Assembly (NCBI RefSeq): GCF_000739085.1
Contig: NZ_CP009110.1
Coordinates: 3,162,001 to 3,226,000, forward strand
DNA length: 64,000 nt
Direction of reading: 5' to 3'
Source: Amycolatopsis methanolica 239
Lineage (GTDB): Bacteria; Actinomycetota; Actinomycetes; Mycobacteriales; Pseudonocardiaceae
The notes beneath the pieces were generated by a model that ran no database searches, was not told where the DNA came from, and saw only the letters and a list, made by a program, of their open reading frames with translations. This document shows positions 26,813 to 35,419 of this stretch, one piece after another. A program made the translations under genes and the position numbers. Every line of letters begins with the position of its first letter. Position 1 is the first letter of the stretch.

Positions 26813-26864
26813 GGCGGGGTCGCGTCGCTGGGGGAGCGGGTTGTACCCGCGGGTAGGGGTCTGA

Positions 26865-27266
26865 TCAGCTGCTCACCAATTCCGCCAGCAGTGCGCGCAC
26901 GCGACGGTCGATGTCGTCGCGGATGGGCCGCACCGCGTCGACGTCCTTGCCTGCCGGGTCTTCGAGTCGCCAGTCGAGGTAGCGCTTGCCGGGGAACACG
27001 GGGCAGGCGTCGCCGCAGCCCATGGTGATCACGACGTCGGCGGCCCGCACGGCTTCGGTGGTCAGCGGCTTGGGGAATTCCTTCGACAGGTCGAGGCCGA
27101 TTTCGCGCATGGCTTCGACGACGGCCGGGTTGATGGTGTCGGCGGGAGCGGAGCCGGCGGAGCGCACGGTGACCCGCCCGGCGGCGTGGTGGCCGAGCAG
27201 GGCGGCGGCCATCTGGGAGCGGCCGGCGTTGTGGACGCAGACGAAGAGGACTTCGGGTGTGGTCAT
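26865..27266 (-). CDS. arsC: Arsenate reductase, LMW-phosphatase type
   Basis: 133 residues. VLFVCVHNAGRSQMAAALL has the C-x5-R phosphatase-type loop, and VVITMGCGDACPVFPGKRYLDWRLEDPAG carries the further cysteines used in the thioredoxin- or mycothiol-coupled redox relay. It reduces arsenate to arsenite in the cytoplasm. ATG 27266 overlaps the end of the Acr3 remnant by 4 bases, showing the original arsR-acr3-arsC operon order. Without the pump, reduction alone would not detoxify. Confidence 0.93.
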   Translation of the reverse strand: MTTPEVLFVCVHNAGRSQMAAALLGHHAAGRVTVRSAGSAPADTINPAVVEAMREIGLDLSKEFPKPLTTEAVRAADVVITMGCGDACPVFPGKRYLDWRLEDPAGKDVDAVRPIRDDIDRRVRALLAELVSS

Positions 27267-27494
27267 CGGGCGATCTCCGTTGTGGTGAACCGGCGGCGCA
27301 GGAACCGGGACCGTGCCAGTCGCGGCCGGCGTGCAAGCGCGATCGGCGGCGATATCCCGTCGACGGCCACGGCGTTGAGCCCGGTCTCCAGGCCGGGGAT
27401 CCAGCGCCCGGCAACCCGGGGACCATCGCGGCGCCGATCCGCACCGGCAGGAAGCGGTCCGGTGTGGACAGTTCGCCGGCGAGTGGTGGTCACG
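27263..27494 (-). pseudogene. Acr3 arsenite efflux pump, reduced to a fragment
   Basis: One frame reads ELSTPDRFLPVRIGAAMVPG, and another, from about 27410, continues GRWIPGLETGLNAVAVDGISPPIALA. Together they are the N-terminal 60 residues of Acr3, the arsenite/H+ antiporter of about 360 residues. A frameshift divides them and the remaining 80% of the gene is missing; the arsC start follows directly. The lost transporter makes this arsenic operon incomplete unless an acr3 copy lies elsewhere. Confidence 0.8.
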
Positions 27495-27843
27495 CAGTCA
27501 CCGCCGCCGGCGTGAGGACGGCGGACAGGCGGGCCAGCGTCTCCGGCCGGACCCGGTAGTAGATCCAGGTGCCCCGCCGCTCGCCGGTGATCAGCCCGGA
27601 CCCGCGCAGCACCTTGAGGTGGTGCGAGATCGTCGGGCCGGTCAGCTCGAACGCGCCGGTCAGGTCGCACACGCACGCCTCGCCGCCGTCACGCGAGGCG
27701 ATCAGCGACAGCAGCCGCAACCGCACCGGGTCGCCGACCGCCTTGAACACCCTGGCCAGCTCCGCGGCCTGCGGCTCGGACAGGGGCTCGCGCACGAGCG
27801 GCGAGCAGCACTCGGCGTCCACGACCGGCAACTGGTTCGACAT
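27490..27843 (-). CDS. arsR: ArsR/SmtB-family arsenic repressor
   Basis: 117 residues starting MSNQLPVVDAECCSPLVREPLSE. A winged helix-turn-helix is visible (FELTGPTISHHLKVLRGSGLITGERRGTWIYYRV). Candidate As(III) ligands are the N-terminal ECC pair and the ACVCDL cysteines, as in the actinobacterial ArsR type. ATG 27843 is preferred to an in-frame start at 27885 because the operator palindrome lies between them. The 4-base overlap with the acr3 remnant shows the operon order. Confidence 0.92.
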   Translation of the reverse strand: MSNQLPVVDAECCSPLVREPLSEPQAAELARVFKAVGDPVRLRLLSLIASRDGGEACVCDLTGAFELTGPTISHHLKVLRGSGLITGERRGTWIYYRVRPETLARLSAVLTPAAVTA

Positions 27844-27868
27844 AGGCCTATCTAAGCAGACTTCTAAT

Positions 27869-27882
27869 TTGACACCTGTCAA
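27869..27882. promoter_or_regulatory. Probable ArsR operator
   Basis: TTGACACCTGTCAA, a perfect 6+2+6 palindrome, 26-39 bases before the arsR start. On the arsR strand the TTGACA half could also serve as a -35 element, which would explain repression. Confidence 0.65.
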
Positions 27883-27952
27883 CACAGGCTATGCCGGGAC
27901 GGCAGCCGGGTTGGGTATGCTGGTGCCGGTTCCGGGTCACGGCCCGGCGCCC

Positions 27953-28018
27953 GGCGGTGGGGCCCGCCGACCCCGGCGACCGGGGTGAACCGCGGAGCGT
28001 CTGCCAACGGTCCCTGCC
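27953..28018 (+). ncRNA. Possible divergent fluoride riboswitch
   Basis: Just upstream of crcB, CGGCG pairs with CGCCG around an 8-base loop GTGGGGCC; in the known fluoride aptamer this loop is AUGAGGCC. The loop bases GGGGCC can pair with GGTCCC at 28009-28014, the expected pseudoknot. Between them lie a perfect extra hairpin (ACCCCGG-CGA-CCGGGGT) and GAACCGC-GGA-GCG. The usual UGAUG before the second pseudoknot strand is not conserved, so this is a diverged candidate. Confidence 0.4.
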
Positions 28019-28051
28019 AGTGAGTGTCGTTTACGCTGGTAGGAGGACTGC

Positions 28052-28546
28052 GTGGAACCCGCGACCAACCCCGTCGATCCGGATGTGGATCCGCACGTGC
28101 CCGCCGAGCGGCGGGAGGTGCGGCCGAGTCCGCGGCCGGTGCTCGCGGTGATCTCCGCCGGCGGTGTGCTCGGCGCGCTGGCCCGCTACGGGCTGCAGCA
28201 GGCCTTCCCCCACCGCGCCGGGCAATTCGCGTGGGCCACCTTTGCGATCAACGTGTCCGGTTGCCTGCTGATCGGCGTGCTGATGGCCCTGCTCAACGAG
28301 GTGTGGCCCGGACGGCGACTGGTGCGCCCCTTCCTCGGCGTGGGTGTGCTGGGCGGGTTCACCACCTTCTCCACCTACATCGTGGACATCCAGCAGGCAC
28401 TGGCCGCCGGGGCGGCCCGTACCGCCCTGGCCTACCTCGCCGCCACCGCCCTGGCCGCGCTGCTCGCGGTCTGGACCGGCGTCACACTCAGCATGTGGGC
28501 GCTGCGCATGCGCCCGGTCTCCCGGGAAGCGGGTGGGAACCGATGA
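28052..28546 (+). CDS. crcB: Fluoride channel CrcB/Fluc, subunit 1
   Basis: 164 residues with four membrane helices. Conserved blocks are [26 protein letters not shown] (the family Asn) and [12 protein letters not shown] (the Phe-box/Thr track). Fluc channels expel fluoride as dual-topology dimers; actinobacteria often use two different adjacent subunits, as here. A charged 28-residue N-terminal extension precedes the first helix. GTG 28052 follows AGGAGG. The stop overlaps the next gene (ATGA). Confidence 0.95.
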   Translation: MEPATNPVDPDVDPHVPAERREVRPSPRPVLAVISAGGVLGALARYGLQQAFPHRAGQFAWATFAINVSGCLLIGVLMALLNEVWPGRRLVRPFLGVGVLGGFTTFSTYIVDIQQALAAGAARTALAYLAATALAALLAVWTGVTLSMWALRMRPVSREAGGNR

Positions 28547-28893
28547 AACTCCAGGGTCCCGCGCTGCGGCTGACGATCTTCGTCGGCGAGACCGACAAGT
28601 GGCACCACAAGCCGCTGTTCACCGAGATCGTGCACCGCGCCCACACCGCAGGGCTGGCCGGTGCCACCGTGCTGCGCGGCATCGAGGGCTACGGCGCCTC
28701 CAACCACGTGCACACCACCCGGATCCTGTCCCTGTCCGACGACCTGCCGGTGGTGATCCTCATCGTCGACGACGAAACCCGCATCCGTGACTTCCTGCCC
28801 ACCCTCGACGAGCTGATCGGGGAGGGCCTGGTGATCGTCGAACCGGTCGAGGTCATCCGCTACGTCGGCCGGGACCGGGCGGCCGGCCGATGA
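28543..28893 (+). CDS. DUF190 protein
   Basis: 116 residues: [44 protein letters not shown] and later [22 protein letters not shown]. This is the DUF190 family, a PII-like ferredoxin-fold protein that usually sits between two crcB genes. It overlaps both neighbours by 4 bases. A signalling or regulatory role for the channel is plausible but unproven. Confidence 0.93.
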   Translation: MKLQGPALRLTIFVGETDKWHHKPLFTEIVHRAHTAGLAGATVLRGIEGYGASNHVHTTRILSLSDDLPVVILIVDDETRIRDFLPTLDELIGEGLVIVEPVEVIRYVGRDRAAGR

Positions 28894-29252
28894 CCGTTCT
28901 GCTGGTCGCCCTCGGCGCCGCGGTCGGCGCGCCGCTGCGCTACCTGACCGACCGCGCGATCCAGGCCCGCCACGACACCGTGTTCCCCTGGGGCACCTTC
29001 ACCGTCAACGTCGCCGGCTCCGCGATCCTCGGGTTCCTCACCGGCCTGCCCACCAACCCGGCGCTGACCGCACTGATCGGCAGCGGGTTCTGCGGCGCGC
29101 TGACCACCTATTCCACCTTCAGCTACGAAACGCTGCGCCTGGCCCAGGAACGGGCCCGCTTCTACGCGGTGGCCAACGTGACCGCCAGCATCGTCGCCGG
29201 GCTCGGCGCCGCCTACACCGGCCTCGCCCTCGCCCAAGCCCTCACTAACTGA
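28890..29252 (+). CDS. crcB: Fluoride channel CrcB/Fluc, subunit 2
   Basis: 120 residues, four helices: [26 protein letters not shown] and [16 protein letters not shown] carry the conserved Asn and the TT-x-STF motif. It is the short partner of the upstream crcB; the two probably form a heterodimeric channel. Its end overlaps the convergent gene at 29245 by 8 bases. Confidence 0.95.
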   Translation: MTVLLVALGAAVGAPLRYLTDRAIQARHDTVFPWGTFTVNVAGSAILGFLTGLPTNPALTALIGSGFCGALTTYSTFSYETLRLAQERARFYAVANVTASIVAGLGAAYTGLALAQALTN

Positions 29253-29835
29253 GCAGGCGCTTCGTCAGGTTGCTGCATCGCGGCCGGCGCGCGGTGCTGG
29301 TCAACGACCGAGCGGTCAGGTGATGGTCGGCGGCGCTGCGGTCGCGGATGTGCCGCGTCGGCGCCACCAGCTTCCGGAGCCGGTCGAGGATCCGCCGTGG
29401 CGGAGCGGCCGCCTTCGCCGAGCGGTATGTCATCAGGTGGTGGATCAGGCGGATGATCAGCCGGCAGGCCCGGTCACGGAGACGCAGGGCGCCAAGCGCG
29501 GGCAGGGATACCATCGCGACGCCGTGAGCGACGTTGTAGTCCGACGCGATCGGGACCGTGCCGGCCCGCCGCGGGAGGTCCGTGATCAGCACGACCAGGT
29601 CCCACTCGTGCTCGGCCCGGTGCTCCTCCGCGAGGGCGAGCATCGGGATGTTGCCTTCCTCGTCAAGTGGCAACGATCGCGTCTCGTGCTCGACGTGCCA
29701 GGTCGTCCCGTCGTCGAGATCCTGGGCCAGGCGGGCGGGCCGGCCCTCCGCGATTCGTCCGGCGAGCTGCCGGGGCAGTCCGTCATCGGTCAGGAGACCC
29801 ACCGAGAGGGCCTCCGGCTCGCGCTGGGCAGTCAT
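29245..29835 (-). CDS. Conserved hypothetical protein, C-terminus probably altered
   Basis: 196 residues. The first 120 look conserved-type: SVGLLTDDGLPRQLAGRIAEGRPARLAQDL, then WDLVVLITDLPRRAGTVPIASDYNVAHGVAMVSLPALGALRL. From about residue 135 (YRSAKAAAPPRRILDRL) the sequence becomes basic and low in hydrophobics, where I would expect membrane helices in similar proteins, so a frameshift or truncation is likely. No named family is recognised. It is convergent with crcB. Confidence 0.6.
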   Translation of the reverse strand: MTAQREPEALSVGLLTDDGLPRQLAGRIAEGRPARLAQDLDDGTTWHVEHETRSLPLDEEGNIPMLALAEEHRAEHEWDLVVLITDLPRRAGTVPIASDYNVAHGVAMVSLPALGALRLRDRACRLIIRLIHHLMTYRSAKAAAPPRRILDRLRKLVAPTRHIRDRSAADHHLTARSLTSTARRPRCSNLTKRLLS

Positions 29836-29942
29836 GCGAGGGCCTCTCCTCGATCTCTGGGAGTGAGGCCGCCAGGGTTCCCGATGTGTCCCCAGGCAAA
29901 CGGCCGGCAGGACGCCCGGTTGCGGGGAGAGATCCGGTGTCG

Positions 29943-30515
29943 CTAGTCCTGCGTTGAACGCTTTTCGGTCGTGAACTCGCCGCGGGCCGCGCGCTCGCGC
30001 ACGCGGCGCCAGAACTCGAGGGCGGCGTATTCCATGCCCAGCCCGAGTTCCAGGGTGATCATCCGGCCGGCGACCTCTTCGATGTGGCCGAAGCGGCGCT
30101 GCATCTCCTCGTACTCGGCGATTCTGCGCTCGTGCTGCTCGACCTGCTCCTTCGCGAGCCGAGCCACGTCATCGGGGCCGGCCAGCTCGCTGAAGAAGAG
30201 CTTGATCTCCGCGACGTCGCGCAGCTCGAAATGCTCGTTGACCGGCTCGGCCATCCACTCGCGCAGCGCCTTGCGGCCGGCCTCGGTGATCGAGAACGTC
30301 TTGCGCCGGCGCCCCGAGTCCTCCTCGTCGAGTTCCAGCAGGCCGGCCTCCTCGAGGCGCTTGGGCTCCGAGTACAGCTGCGCGTGCGGGAAGTTCCAGA
30401 AGTACCCCACTGACCGGCCGATCGCGCGCTTGAGGTCGTAGGACGTGGACGGACCGCGCAGCGCGATCATGCCGAGCACCACGTACGACGTCGTCGACAG
30501 CCGAACCGTTGACAT
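29943..30515 (-). CDS. PadR-family transcriptional regulator
   Basis: 190 residues. The winged helix is SYVVLGMIALRGPSTSYDLKRAIGRSVGYFWNFPHAQLYSEPKRLEEAGLLELDEEDSGRRRKTFSITEAGRKALREW, standard for PadR. The C-terminal part (LAKEQVEQHERRIAEYEEMQRRFG) is the coiled dimer helix. ATG 30515 is preferred over upstream Met codons because MSTVRLSTTSYVVLGM matches family starts. It is divergent from the acyl-CoA ligase operon, with a clear palindromic operator between them, so it probably represses that operon until a phenolic or aromatic ligand is bound. Confidence 0.92.
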   Translation of the reverse strand: MSTVRLSTTSYVVLGMIALRGPSTSYDLKRAIGRSVGYFWNFPHAQLYSEPKRLEEAGLLELDEEDSGRRRKTFSITEAGRKALREWMAEPVNEHFELRDVAEIKLFFSELAGPDDVARLAKEQVEQHERRIAEYEEMQRRFGHIEEVAGRMITLELGLGMEYAALEFWRRVRERAARGEFTTEKRSTQD

Positions 30516-30539
30516 GCTCCGAACCATACCGTAGGTTCT

Positions 30540-30590
30540 CAACCGTCCGAAACAGATGGTCCTTCTCGTATCGTTTGTTACGGACGGTTA
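30540..30590. promoter_or_regulatory. Inverted-repeat operator between padR and the ligase operon
   Basis: CAACCGTCCGAAACA at 30540-30554 is matched on the other strand by TGTTACGGACGGTTA at 30576-30590, 13 of 15 positions. The arms are 21 bases apart, a layout expected for a PadR dimer pair. Confidence 0.7.
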
Positions 30591-30631
30591 GCTCTGCTCG
30601 GCACGATCACTGTCGCGATGGAGGGACGGTC

Positions 30632-32185
30632 ATGGATCTGGGCACGGTTCTGCGCTGGACGGCGGAGCGTTATCCCGGGCGCCGCGCGGTGGGTGGCAGC
30701 ACCCCCATGACCTACGCGGACTGGGACGCGCACACCGACCGCCTGGCACGGGCACTGGTCGCGCTCGGCGTCCGGCCCGGTGAGCGCGTGGTGCTCGCGC
30801 TGGCCGGCGGCGAACCGCTGGCCAGCCTGCACCTGGCCGCGCAGAAACTCGGCGTCGTCTCGGTGCCGCTGTCCTTCCGGCTCGCGCCGCCCGAATTTGC
30901 CTACTGCGTCGCCGACGCCGAGCCCGCCCTCGTGATCACCGACGCCTCGACTGCCGCTCTCGCGGACGAGGCGCTGGCCGAGCTGCCCCCGGTGCCCCGG
31001 ATCGCCTCCGGCCCGCCGGACGAGGACACCGTCGAGCGCCTCGCCCTGCGGCAGCCGGGCGGCGCCCCGGACGTCCGGGTGTCCGGCCAGGACATCAGCG
31101 TGATGCTCTACACCTCGGGCACCACCGGGAAGCCGAAGGGCGTACCGCGCACGCACTCCGCGGAGCACTACGCCGCGCTCGCTCACTTGATCCAGAGTGG
31201 ACAGTCCCGTTTCGACGCGACGCTGGGCGTGATGCCGCTGTTCCACACCATGGGGCTGCGGACCCTGCTGGCCACCCTGGTCGGCGCGGGAACCTGGGTG
31301 CCGCAGGTGAGGTTCGACGCGGACGAGGCGCTCGAGCTCATCACCGCCGAGCAGATCGGTTCCCTGTACCTGGTGCCGACGATCTACTGGTCGCTGGTGC
31401 GCACCGGCCGGCTGTCCGAGGCGCGGACCGTGCGCAGACTGGCGTACGCGGGTTCGTCGATGACCCCGGCACTGGCCGAGCAACTCACCGATGCGCTGGA
31501 ACCGGAGTCCTTCGTCAACCACTTCGGCAGCACCGAGATCTACACCTTCACCGTCGGTCCGGACGTGATCGCGAAGCCGGGGTCGGCGGGCCGCGCGGGC
31601 GTGTTCTCCCGGGTCCGGCTGGTGGACCCGGATCCCGCCGCGCCGCCGGACGCGCAGGTCGCGCCGGGGGAGCAGGGCCAGGTCGCCATCTCGATGTCCA
31701 GCCCCGAGGCGTTCGCCGGGTACTGGCACCGCCCCGACGCCGACGCCAGGTCCATCCGGGACGGCTGGTACTTCCCGGGCGACCTGGCGATCGCCGACGA
31801 GGACGGGGACCTCTGGGTGGCGGGCCGCGTCGACGACATGATCAACTCCGGCGGCGAGAACATCTACCCGGACGAGATCGAGGACGCGCTGATCCGCTGC
31901 GCGGCGGTGCGCGAACTGGTCGTGGTCGGCATGGCCGACGACAGGTGGGGTCAGGCCGCCACCGCGTTCTTCGTCCCGGGTGAGGACATGACCCCCGAGC
32001 ATGCGACGGAGGTGCTGGAAGCCTTCGCCCGCGAGCAATCCGGACTGCCGTCGCTGAAGCGCCCCAAGCGGTTCGTCGCCGTGGCGACCATCCCCAAATC
32101 GGCGGTGGGCAAAGTCCTCCGCCGCGAACTGAGCTCCGGTAACTACCGCGCGTTGTCCGACAGCATCGCAGAAGCAGGCAGGTGA
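30632..32185 (+). CDS. AMP-forming acyl-CoA ligase
   Basis: 517 residues. A3 motif YTSGTTGKPKG is at 160-170, NHFGSTEIY is the A5 block, GWYFPGDLA and the A8 hinge GRVDDMINSGGENIYPDEIE are intact, and the catalytic A10 Lys is in PKSAVGKVLRREL. It resembles benzoate- or chlorobenzoate-type CoA ligases more than fatty-acid ones, but the substrate cannot be assigned. It activates the carboxylic acid handled by the molybdenum hydroxylase and hydratase genes that follow, with a 4-base overlap (GTGA) to the next. Confidence 0.92.
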   Translation: MDLGTVLRWTAERYPGRRAVGGSTPMTYADWDAHTDRLARALVALGVRPGERVVLALAGGEPLASLHLAAQKLGVVSVPLSFRLAPPEFAYCVADAEPALVITDASTAALADEALAELPPVPRIASGPPDEDTVERLALRQPGGAPDVRVSGQDISVMLYTSGTTGKPKGVPRTHSAEHYAALAHLIQSGQSRFDATLGVMPLFHTMGLRTLLATLVGAGTWVPQVRFDADEALELITAEQIGSLYLVPTIYWSLVRTGRLSEARTVRRLAYAGSSMTPALAEQLTDALEPESFVNHFGSTEIYTFTVGPDVIAKPGSAGRAGVFSRVRLVDPDPAAPPDAQVAPGEQGQVAISMSSPEAFAGYWHRPDADARSIRDGWYFPGDLAIADEDGDLWVAGRVDDMINSGGENIYPDEIEDALIRCAAVRELVVVGMADDRWGQAATAFFVPGEDMTPEHATEVLEAFAREQSGLPSLKRPKRFVAVATIPKSAVGKVLRRELSSGNYRALSDSIAEAGR

Positions 32186-34629
32186 GCCGAATGACCGCAG
32201 TCGCCGGCACGCCGGGCAGGAGGACGGCGCGGGTCGAGGACCCCGCGCTGCTCACCGGCCGCGGCAGGTTCCTCGACGACATGGACCCGCTGCCGGGCAC
32301 GCTGACCGCGGCGGTGGTGCGCAGCCCGCACCCGCACGCCCGGATCCGCCGGGTCGACCTCGAGCGCGCGCGACGGCACCCCGGGGTCGCCGCGGTGATC
32401 GGCCCCGAGGAGGTCAAGGCGAACCTGCGCCCGTTCCCGCTGGCGCTCAAAGCGCCCATGCCGTACTACCCGACGGCCACGGACAAGGTGCGTTTCGTGG
32501 GCGAACCGGTCGCGGTCGTGGTCGCCGCCGACCGCTATCTGGCCGAGGACGCCGCGGAACTCGTCGAGATCGACTACGAGCCGCTGCCGCCGGTGGTCGA
32601 CGTGGAGAAGGCGCTCCTGCCGGACGCGCCGCGGTTGCACGAGGACGCGGACGGCAACGTCGCGACCGACCGGACCTTCACCTTCGGCGACGTGGACGGG
32701 GCGTTCGCCACGGCGGATCACGTGGTGACGGGCAAGTACGACTTCCCGCGCTACTCCTCCACCCCGATGGAGTGCTACGCGGTCGTCGCCGAGTGGCAGG
32801 ACGAAGTGGACGGACCGGCCATCCAGGCCTGGGCCAACTTCCACGGACCGTTCTCGATGGTGGCGGTGCTGGCCGGCGCCTTCGGCCTGCCCGCGTCGCG
32901 GATCCGGCTGATGATCCCGGCCGACAACGGCGGCAGCTTCGGCATCAAGGCGGGCATCTACCCCTACGTCGCGCTGATGGCGCTGGCGAGCAAGTACGCG
33001 GGCAGGCCGGTGCGCTGGACCGAGGACCGCATCGAGCACATGCTGGCCAGCTCCGCCGGATCCGACCGGGCCATGTGGTTCGAGGCAGCCGTCTCGGCCG
33101 ACGGCACGGTGCAGGCGCTGCGGGCCGACCTGGTGGACAACGTGGGCGCCTACCTGCGCCCGCCGGAACCCAGCACGCTGTACCGCTGCTTCGGCAACAT
33201 CACCGGCGCCTACAAGATCGACGCCGTCCAGATCCGGTCGCGTGCGGTCGTCACGAACAAGACGCCCACCGGACTCAACCGCGGCTTCGGCGGCCAGCAG
33301 CTGTACTTCGGCCTGGAGCGGCTGATGGACAAGGTCGCCGCGACCTGCGGCCTGGACCCGATCGAGCTGCGCAGGCGCAACTTCGTGCGGCACGAGGACT
33401 TCCCGTACGCCACACCGAGCGGCGGCATCTACGATTCCGGCGACTACCACCGCGCGCTGGACATGGTCGTGAAGAACGCGGACTACCAGGCCCTGCGCGA
33501 GAAACAACGGGAAGCGCGGGCGCGGGGCGAGTACTTCGGACTCGGCGTGGCCACCATCGTCGATCCGTCCGCGACCAACATCGGCTACGTCGGCCTGGCC
33601 ACCCCGGCCGAGCAGCGGGCGTCCGGGCGCGGCAAGTCGGGTTCCACCGAACACGTCCGGATCAGCGTGGACCCCAGTGGACTGGTCTCGGTCCTGCTGG
33701 GCTCCGTGCCGCAGGGGCAGGGCCACGCCACCGTCGCGCAGCAGGTGGTCGCCGACCAGCTCGGGCTTCCGCTGGACCAGGTGCGCCCGATCGTCGAGAT
33801 GGACACCGCCACCACGCCGTGGACGATCAGCTCGGGCAGCTACTCCTCGCGCTTCGCGCCGCTGCTGACCAGTGCGCTCGTGGAGGCCGCGGAGAAGATC
33901 GCGGAGACGATCAAGATCGCCGGCGCGGCCCAGCTCGGCGTCGCGGCCGAGGAGGTGGAACTCGCCGACGGCCAGGTCCGGCTGCGCGCAGAACCGGGCA
34001 GGGCGGTCCCGTTCAAGCACGCGGCCGGCCTGGTGCACTGGGACCCCGGTGCGCTGCCGGCGGGCACCTCCGCGCGGCTGTACGAGGAGGCCGCGTTCAC
34101 CCCTCCGCAGTCCACGGCGGCGAGCCGCACCGACCAGATCAACTCCAGCCTGTGCTACGGCTTCGTCGCCGAACTGGCCGTCGTCCGGATCGACCCGGAG
34201 ACCCGCGAGGTCAAGCTCGAGCAGGTGGTCACCGTGCACGACGCCGGGACCATCCTCAACCCGGCCCTGCTCGAAGGCCAGGTGCACGGCGCGCTCGCAC
34301 ACGCCCTGGGCGGCGCGCTGTTCGAGGAGATGCACTACACCGAGGCCGGGCAGCCCACCGCCACCTTCATGGACTACCTGTGCCCGACCAGCGCCGAGAC
34401 CACCTTCGAGCTCGACAGTGACCACCTGGAAACGCCGTCCCCGCTGACCAGGCTCGGCGCGAAGGGCTGCGGTGAAGGCAGCTGCATGAGCCTGCCGGTC
34501 GCGATCGCCAACGCGGTCGCGGACGCGCTCGCCCCGGCCGGCGTGGACATCACGAGCCTGCCCCTGCACGGAAACGTGCTCCACGAGCTGCTGAGCGGCA
34601 GCACATCGGAAAACGGAAGGAACCACTGA
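32182..34629 (+). CDS. Molybdenum hydroxylase large (Mo-cofactor) subunit
   Basis: 815 residues, xanthine dehydrogenase/CoxL family. Recognisable parts are the N-terminal RVEDPALLTGRGRFLDDM and ATDKVRFVGEPVAVVVA (a/b hammerhead), GGSFGIKAGIYPYVALMALASK, the active-site loop LNRGFGGQQLYFGLER, the Mo-pterin contact SVPQGQGHATVAQQVVAD, and the catalytic Glu in GAKGCGEGSCMSLP. The loop lacks the Cys of CO dehydrogenase (AYRCSFR), so CO oxidation is unlikely. With the FAD and 2Fe-2S subunits downstream it would hydroxylate or dehydroxylate a CoA-linked or free ring substrate. Confidence 0.9.
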   Translation: MSRMTAVAGTPGRRTARVEDPALLTGRGRFLDDMDPLPGTLTAAVVRSPHPHARIRRVDLERARRHPGVAAVIGPEEVKANLRPFPLALKAPMPYYPTATDKVRFVGEPVAVVVAADRYLAEDAAELVEIDYEPLPPVVDVEKALLPDAPRLHEDADGNVATDRTFTFGDVDGAFATADHVVTGKYDFPRYSSTPMECYAVVAEWQDEVDGPAIQAWANFHGPFSMVAVLAGAFGLPASRIRLMIPADNGGSFGIKAGIYPYVALMALASKYAGRPVRWTEDRIEHMLASSAGSDRAMWFEAAVSADGTVQALRADLVDNVGAYLRPPEPSTLYRCFGNITGAYKIDAVQIRSRAVVTNKTPTGLNRGFGGQQLYFGLERLMDKVAATCGLDPIELRRRNFVRHEDFPYATPSGGIYDSGDYHRALDMVVKNADYQALREKQREARARGEYFGLGVATIVDPSATNIGYVGLATPAEQRASGRGKSGSTEHVRISVDPSGLVSVLLGSVPQGQGHATVAQQVVADQLGLPLDQVRPIVEMDTATTPWTISSGSYSSRFAPLLTSALVEAAEKIAETIKIAGAAQLGVAAEEVELADGQVRLRAEPGRAVPFKHAAGLVHWDPGALPAGTSARLYEEAAFTPPQSTAASRTDQINSSLCYGFVAELAVVRIDPETREVKLEQVVTVHDAGTILNPALLEGQVHGALAHALGGALFEEMHYTEAGQPTATFMDYLCPTSAETTFELDSDHLETPSPLTRLGAKGCGEGSCMSLPVAIANAVADALAPAGVDITSLPLHGNVLHELLSGSTSENGRNH

Positions 34630-34631
34630 CC

Positions 34632-35411
34632 ATGGCACTCACCGGAGGCGAGATCAGGTTCGACCGCGGTCACGACGGCCGGGTCGCGTACCTGACCCTC
34701 GATCACGGCAAGTACAACATCATCACCTGGGAGACCCGTCAGGTGATGGCCGACCGGTTCGCCGAGATCGACGCCGACGACGACATCAAGGTCGTGGTGA
34801 TCCAGGCCACGGGGGAGCACTTCTCCTCCGGCGGCGACATCGCCGGGTTCATGGAGGTCGACCCGATCGACTTCACCGACCTGGGGCACAACGTCACCGC
34901 ACCGGCGCGCAGCCCGAAACCGGTGATCACCGCGGTCGACGGCTACTGCTTCGGCGTCGGGCTCGAACTCGCGCTGTCCACCGACATCCGGGTGGCGACC
35001 AAGCGAGCCGAGTTCGCGCTGCCGGAAATGCGGCTGGGCATGATTCCCGGCTCCGGCGGCACGCAGCGCCTCGCCCGGCTGATCGGCCTTTCCCGGGCGA
35101 AGTACCACGTGATGACCGCGTCCCGGATCAACGCGCAGCAGGCCGGGGACTGGGGCCTGGTGGCGAACGTGGTCGAGGACCGCGCCGCGCTGGACGCGGA
35201 GGTGGAGCGAATCGTGGGTGTGCTGCTCGGGTTCTCCCCGCTGGCCGCCCGCACCGCCAAGGAGGTGCTCGACAAGGGCGTGGACGCGCCGCTGTACTCC
35301 GGCATCGAGCTGGAGCGCAAGGCGTACGCGATGCTGCGCTCCAGTAACGACTTCGCCGAGGGTGTCGCCGCGTTCACCGGGAAGCGGGCGCCGAAGTTCC
35401 AGGGCCGGTGA
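34632..35411 (+). CDS. Enoyl-CoA hydratase/isomerase
   Basis: 259 residues, crotonase fold. The oxyanion hole region is GEHFSSGGDIAGF, and both catalytic Glu positions are present: YCFGVGLELALSTDIRV and FALPEMRLGMIPGSGGTQRLARLIG. It sits between the large and FAD subunit genes of the molybdenum hydroxylase, so it very likely acts on the same CoA thioester. The ribosome site GGAAGG precedes ATG 34632. Confidence 0.92.
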   Translation: MALTGGEIRFDRGHDGRVAYLTLDHGKYNIITWETRQVMADRFAEIDADDDIKVVVIQATGEHFSSGGDIAGFMEVDPIDFTDLGHNVTAPARSPKPVITAVDGYCFGVGLELALSTDIRVATKRAEFALPEMRLGMIPGSGGTQRLARLIGLSRAKYHVMTASRINAQQAGDWGLVANVVEDRAALDAEVERIVGVLLGFSPLAARTAKEVLDKGVDAPLYSGIELERKAYAMLRSSNDFAEGVAAFTGKRAPKFQGR

Positions 35412-35419
35412 GCTGAGCC

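Noticed and set aside
32143-34638. Minus-strand open frame of 831 codons opposite the molybdenum hydroxylase large subunit
   Set aside because: Antisense shadow; low-complexity composition and no recognisable motif.
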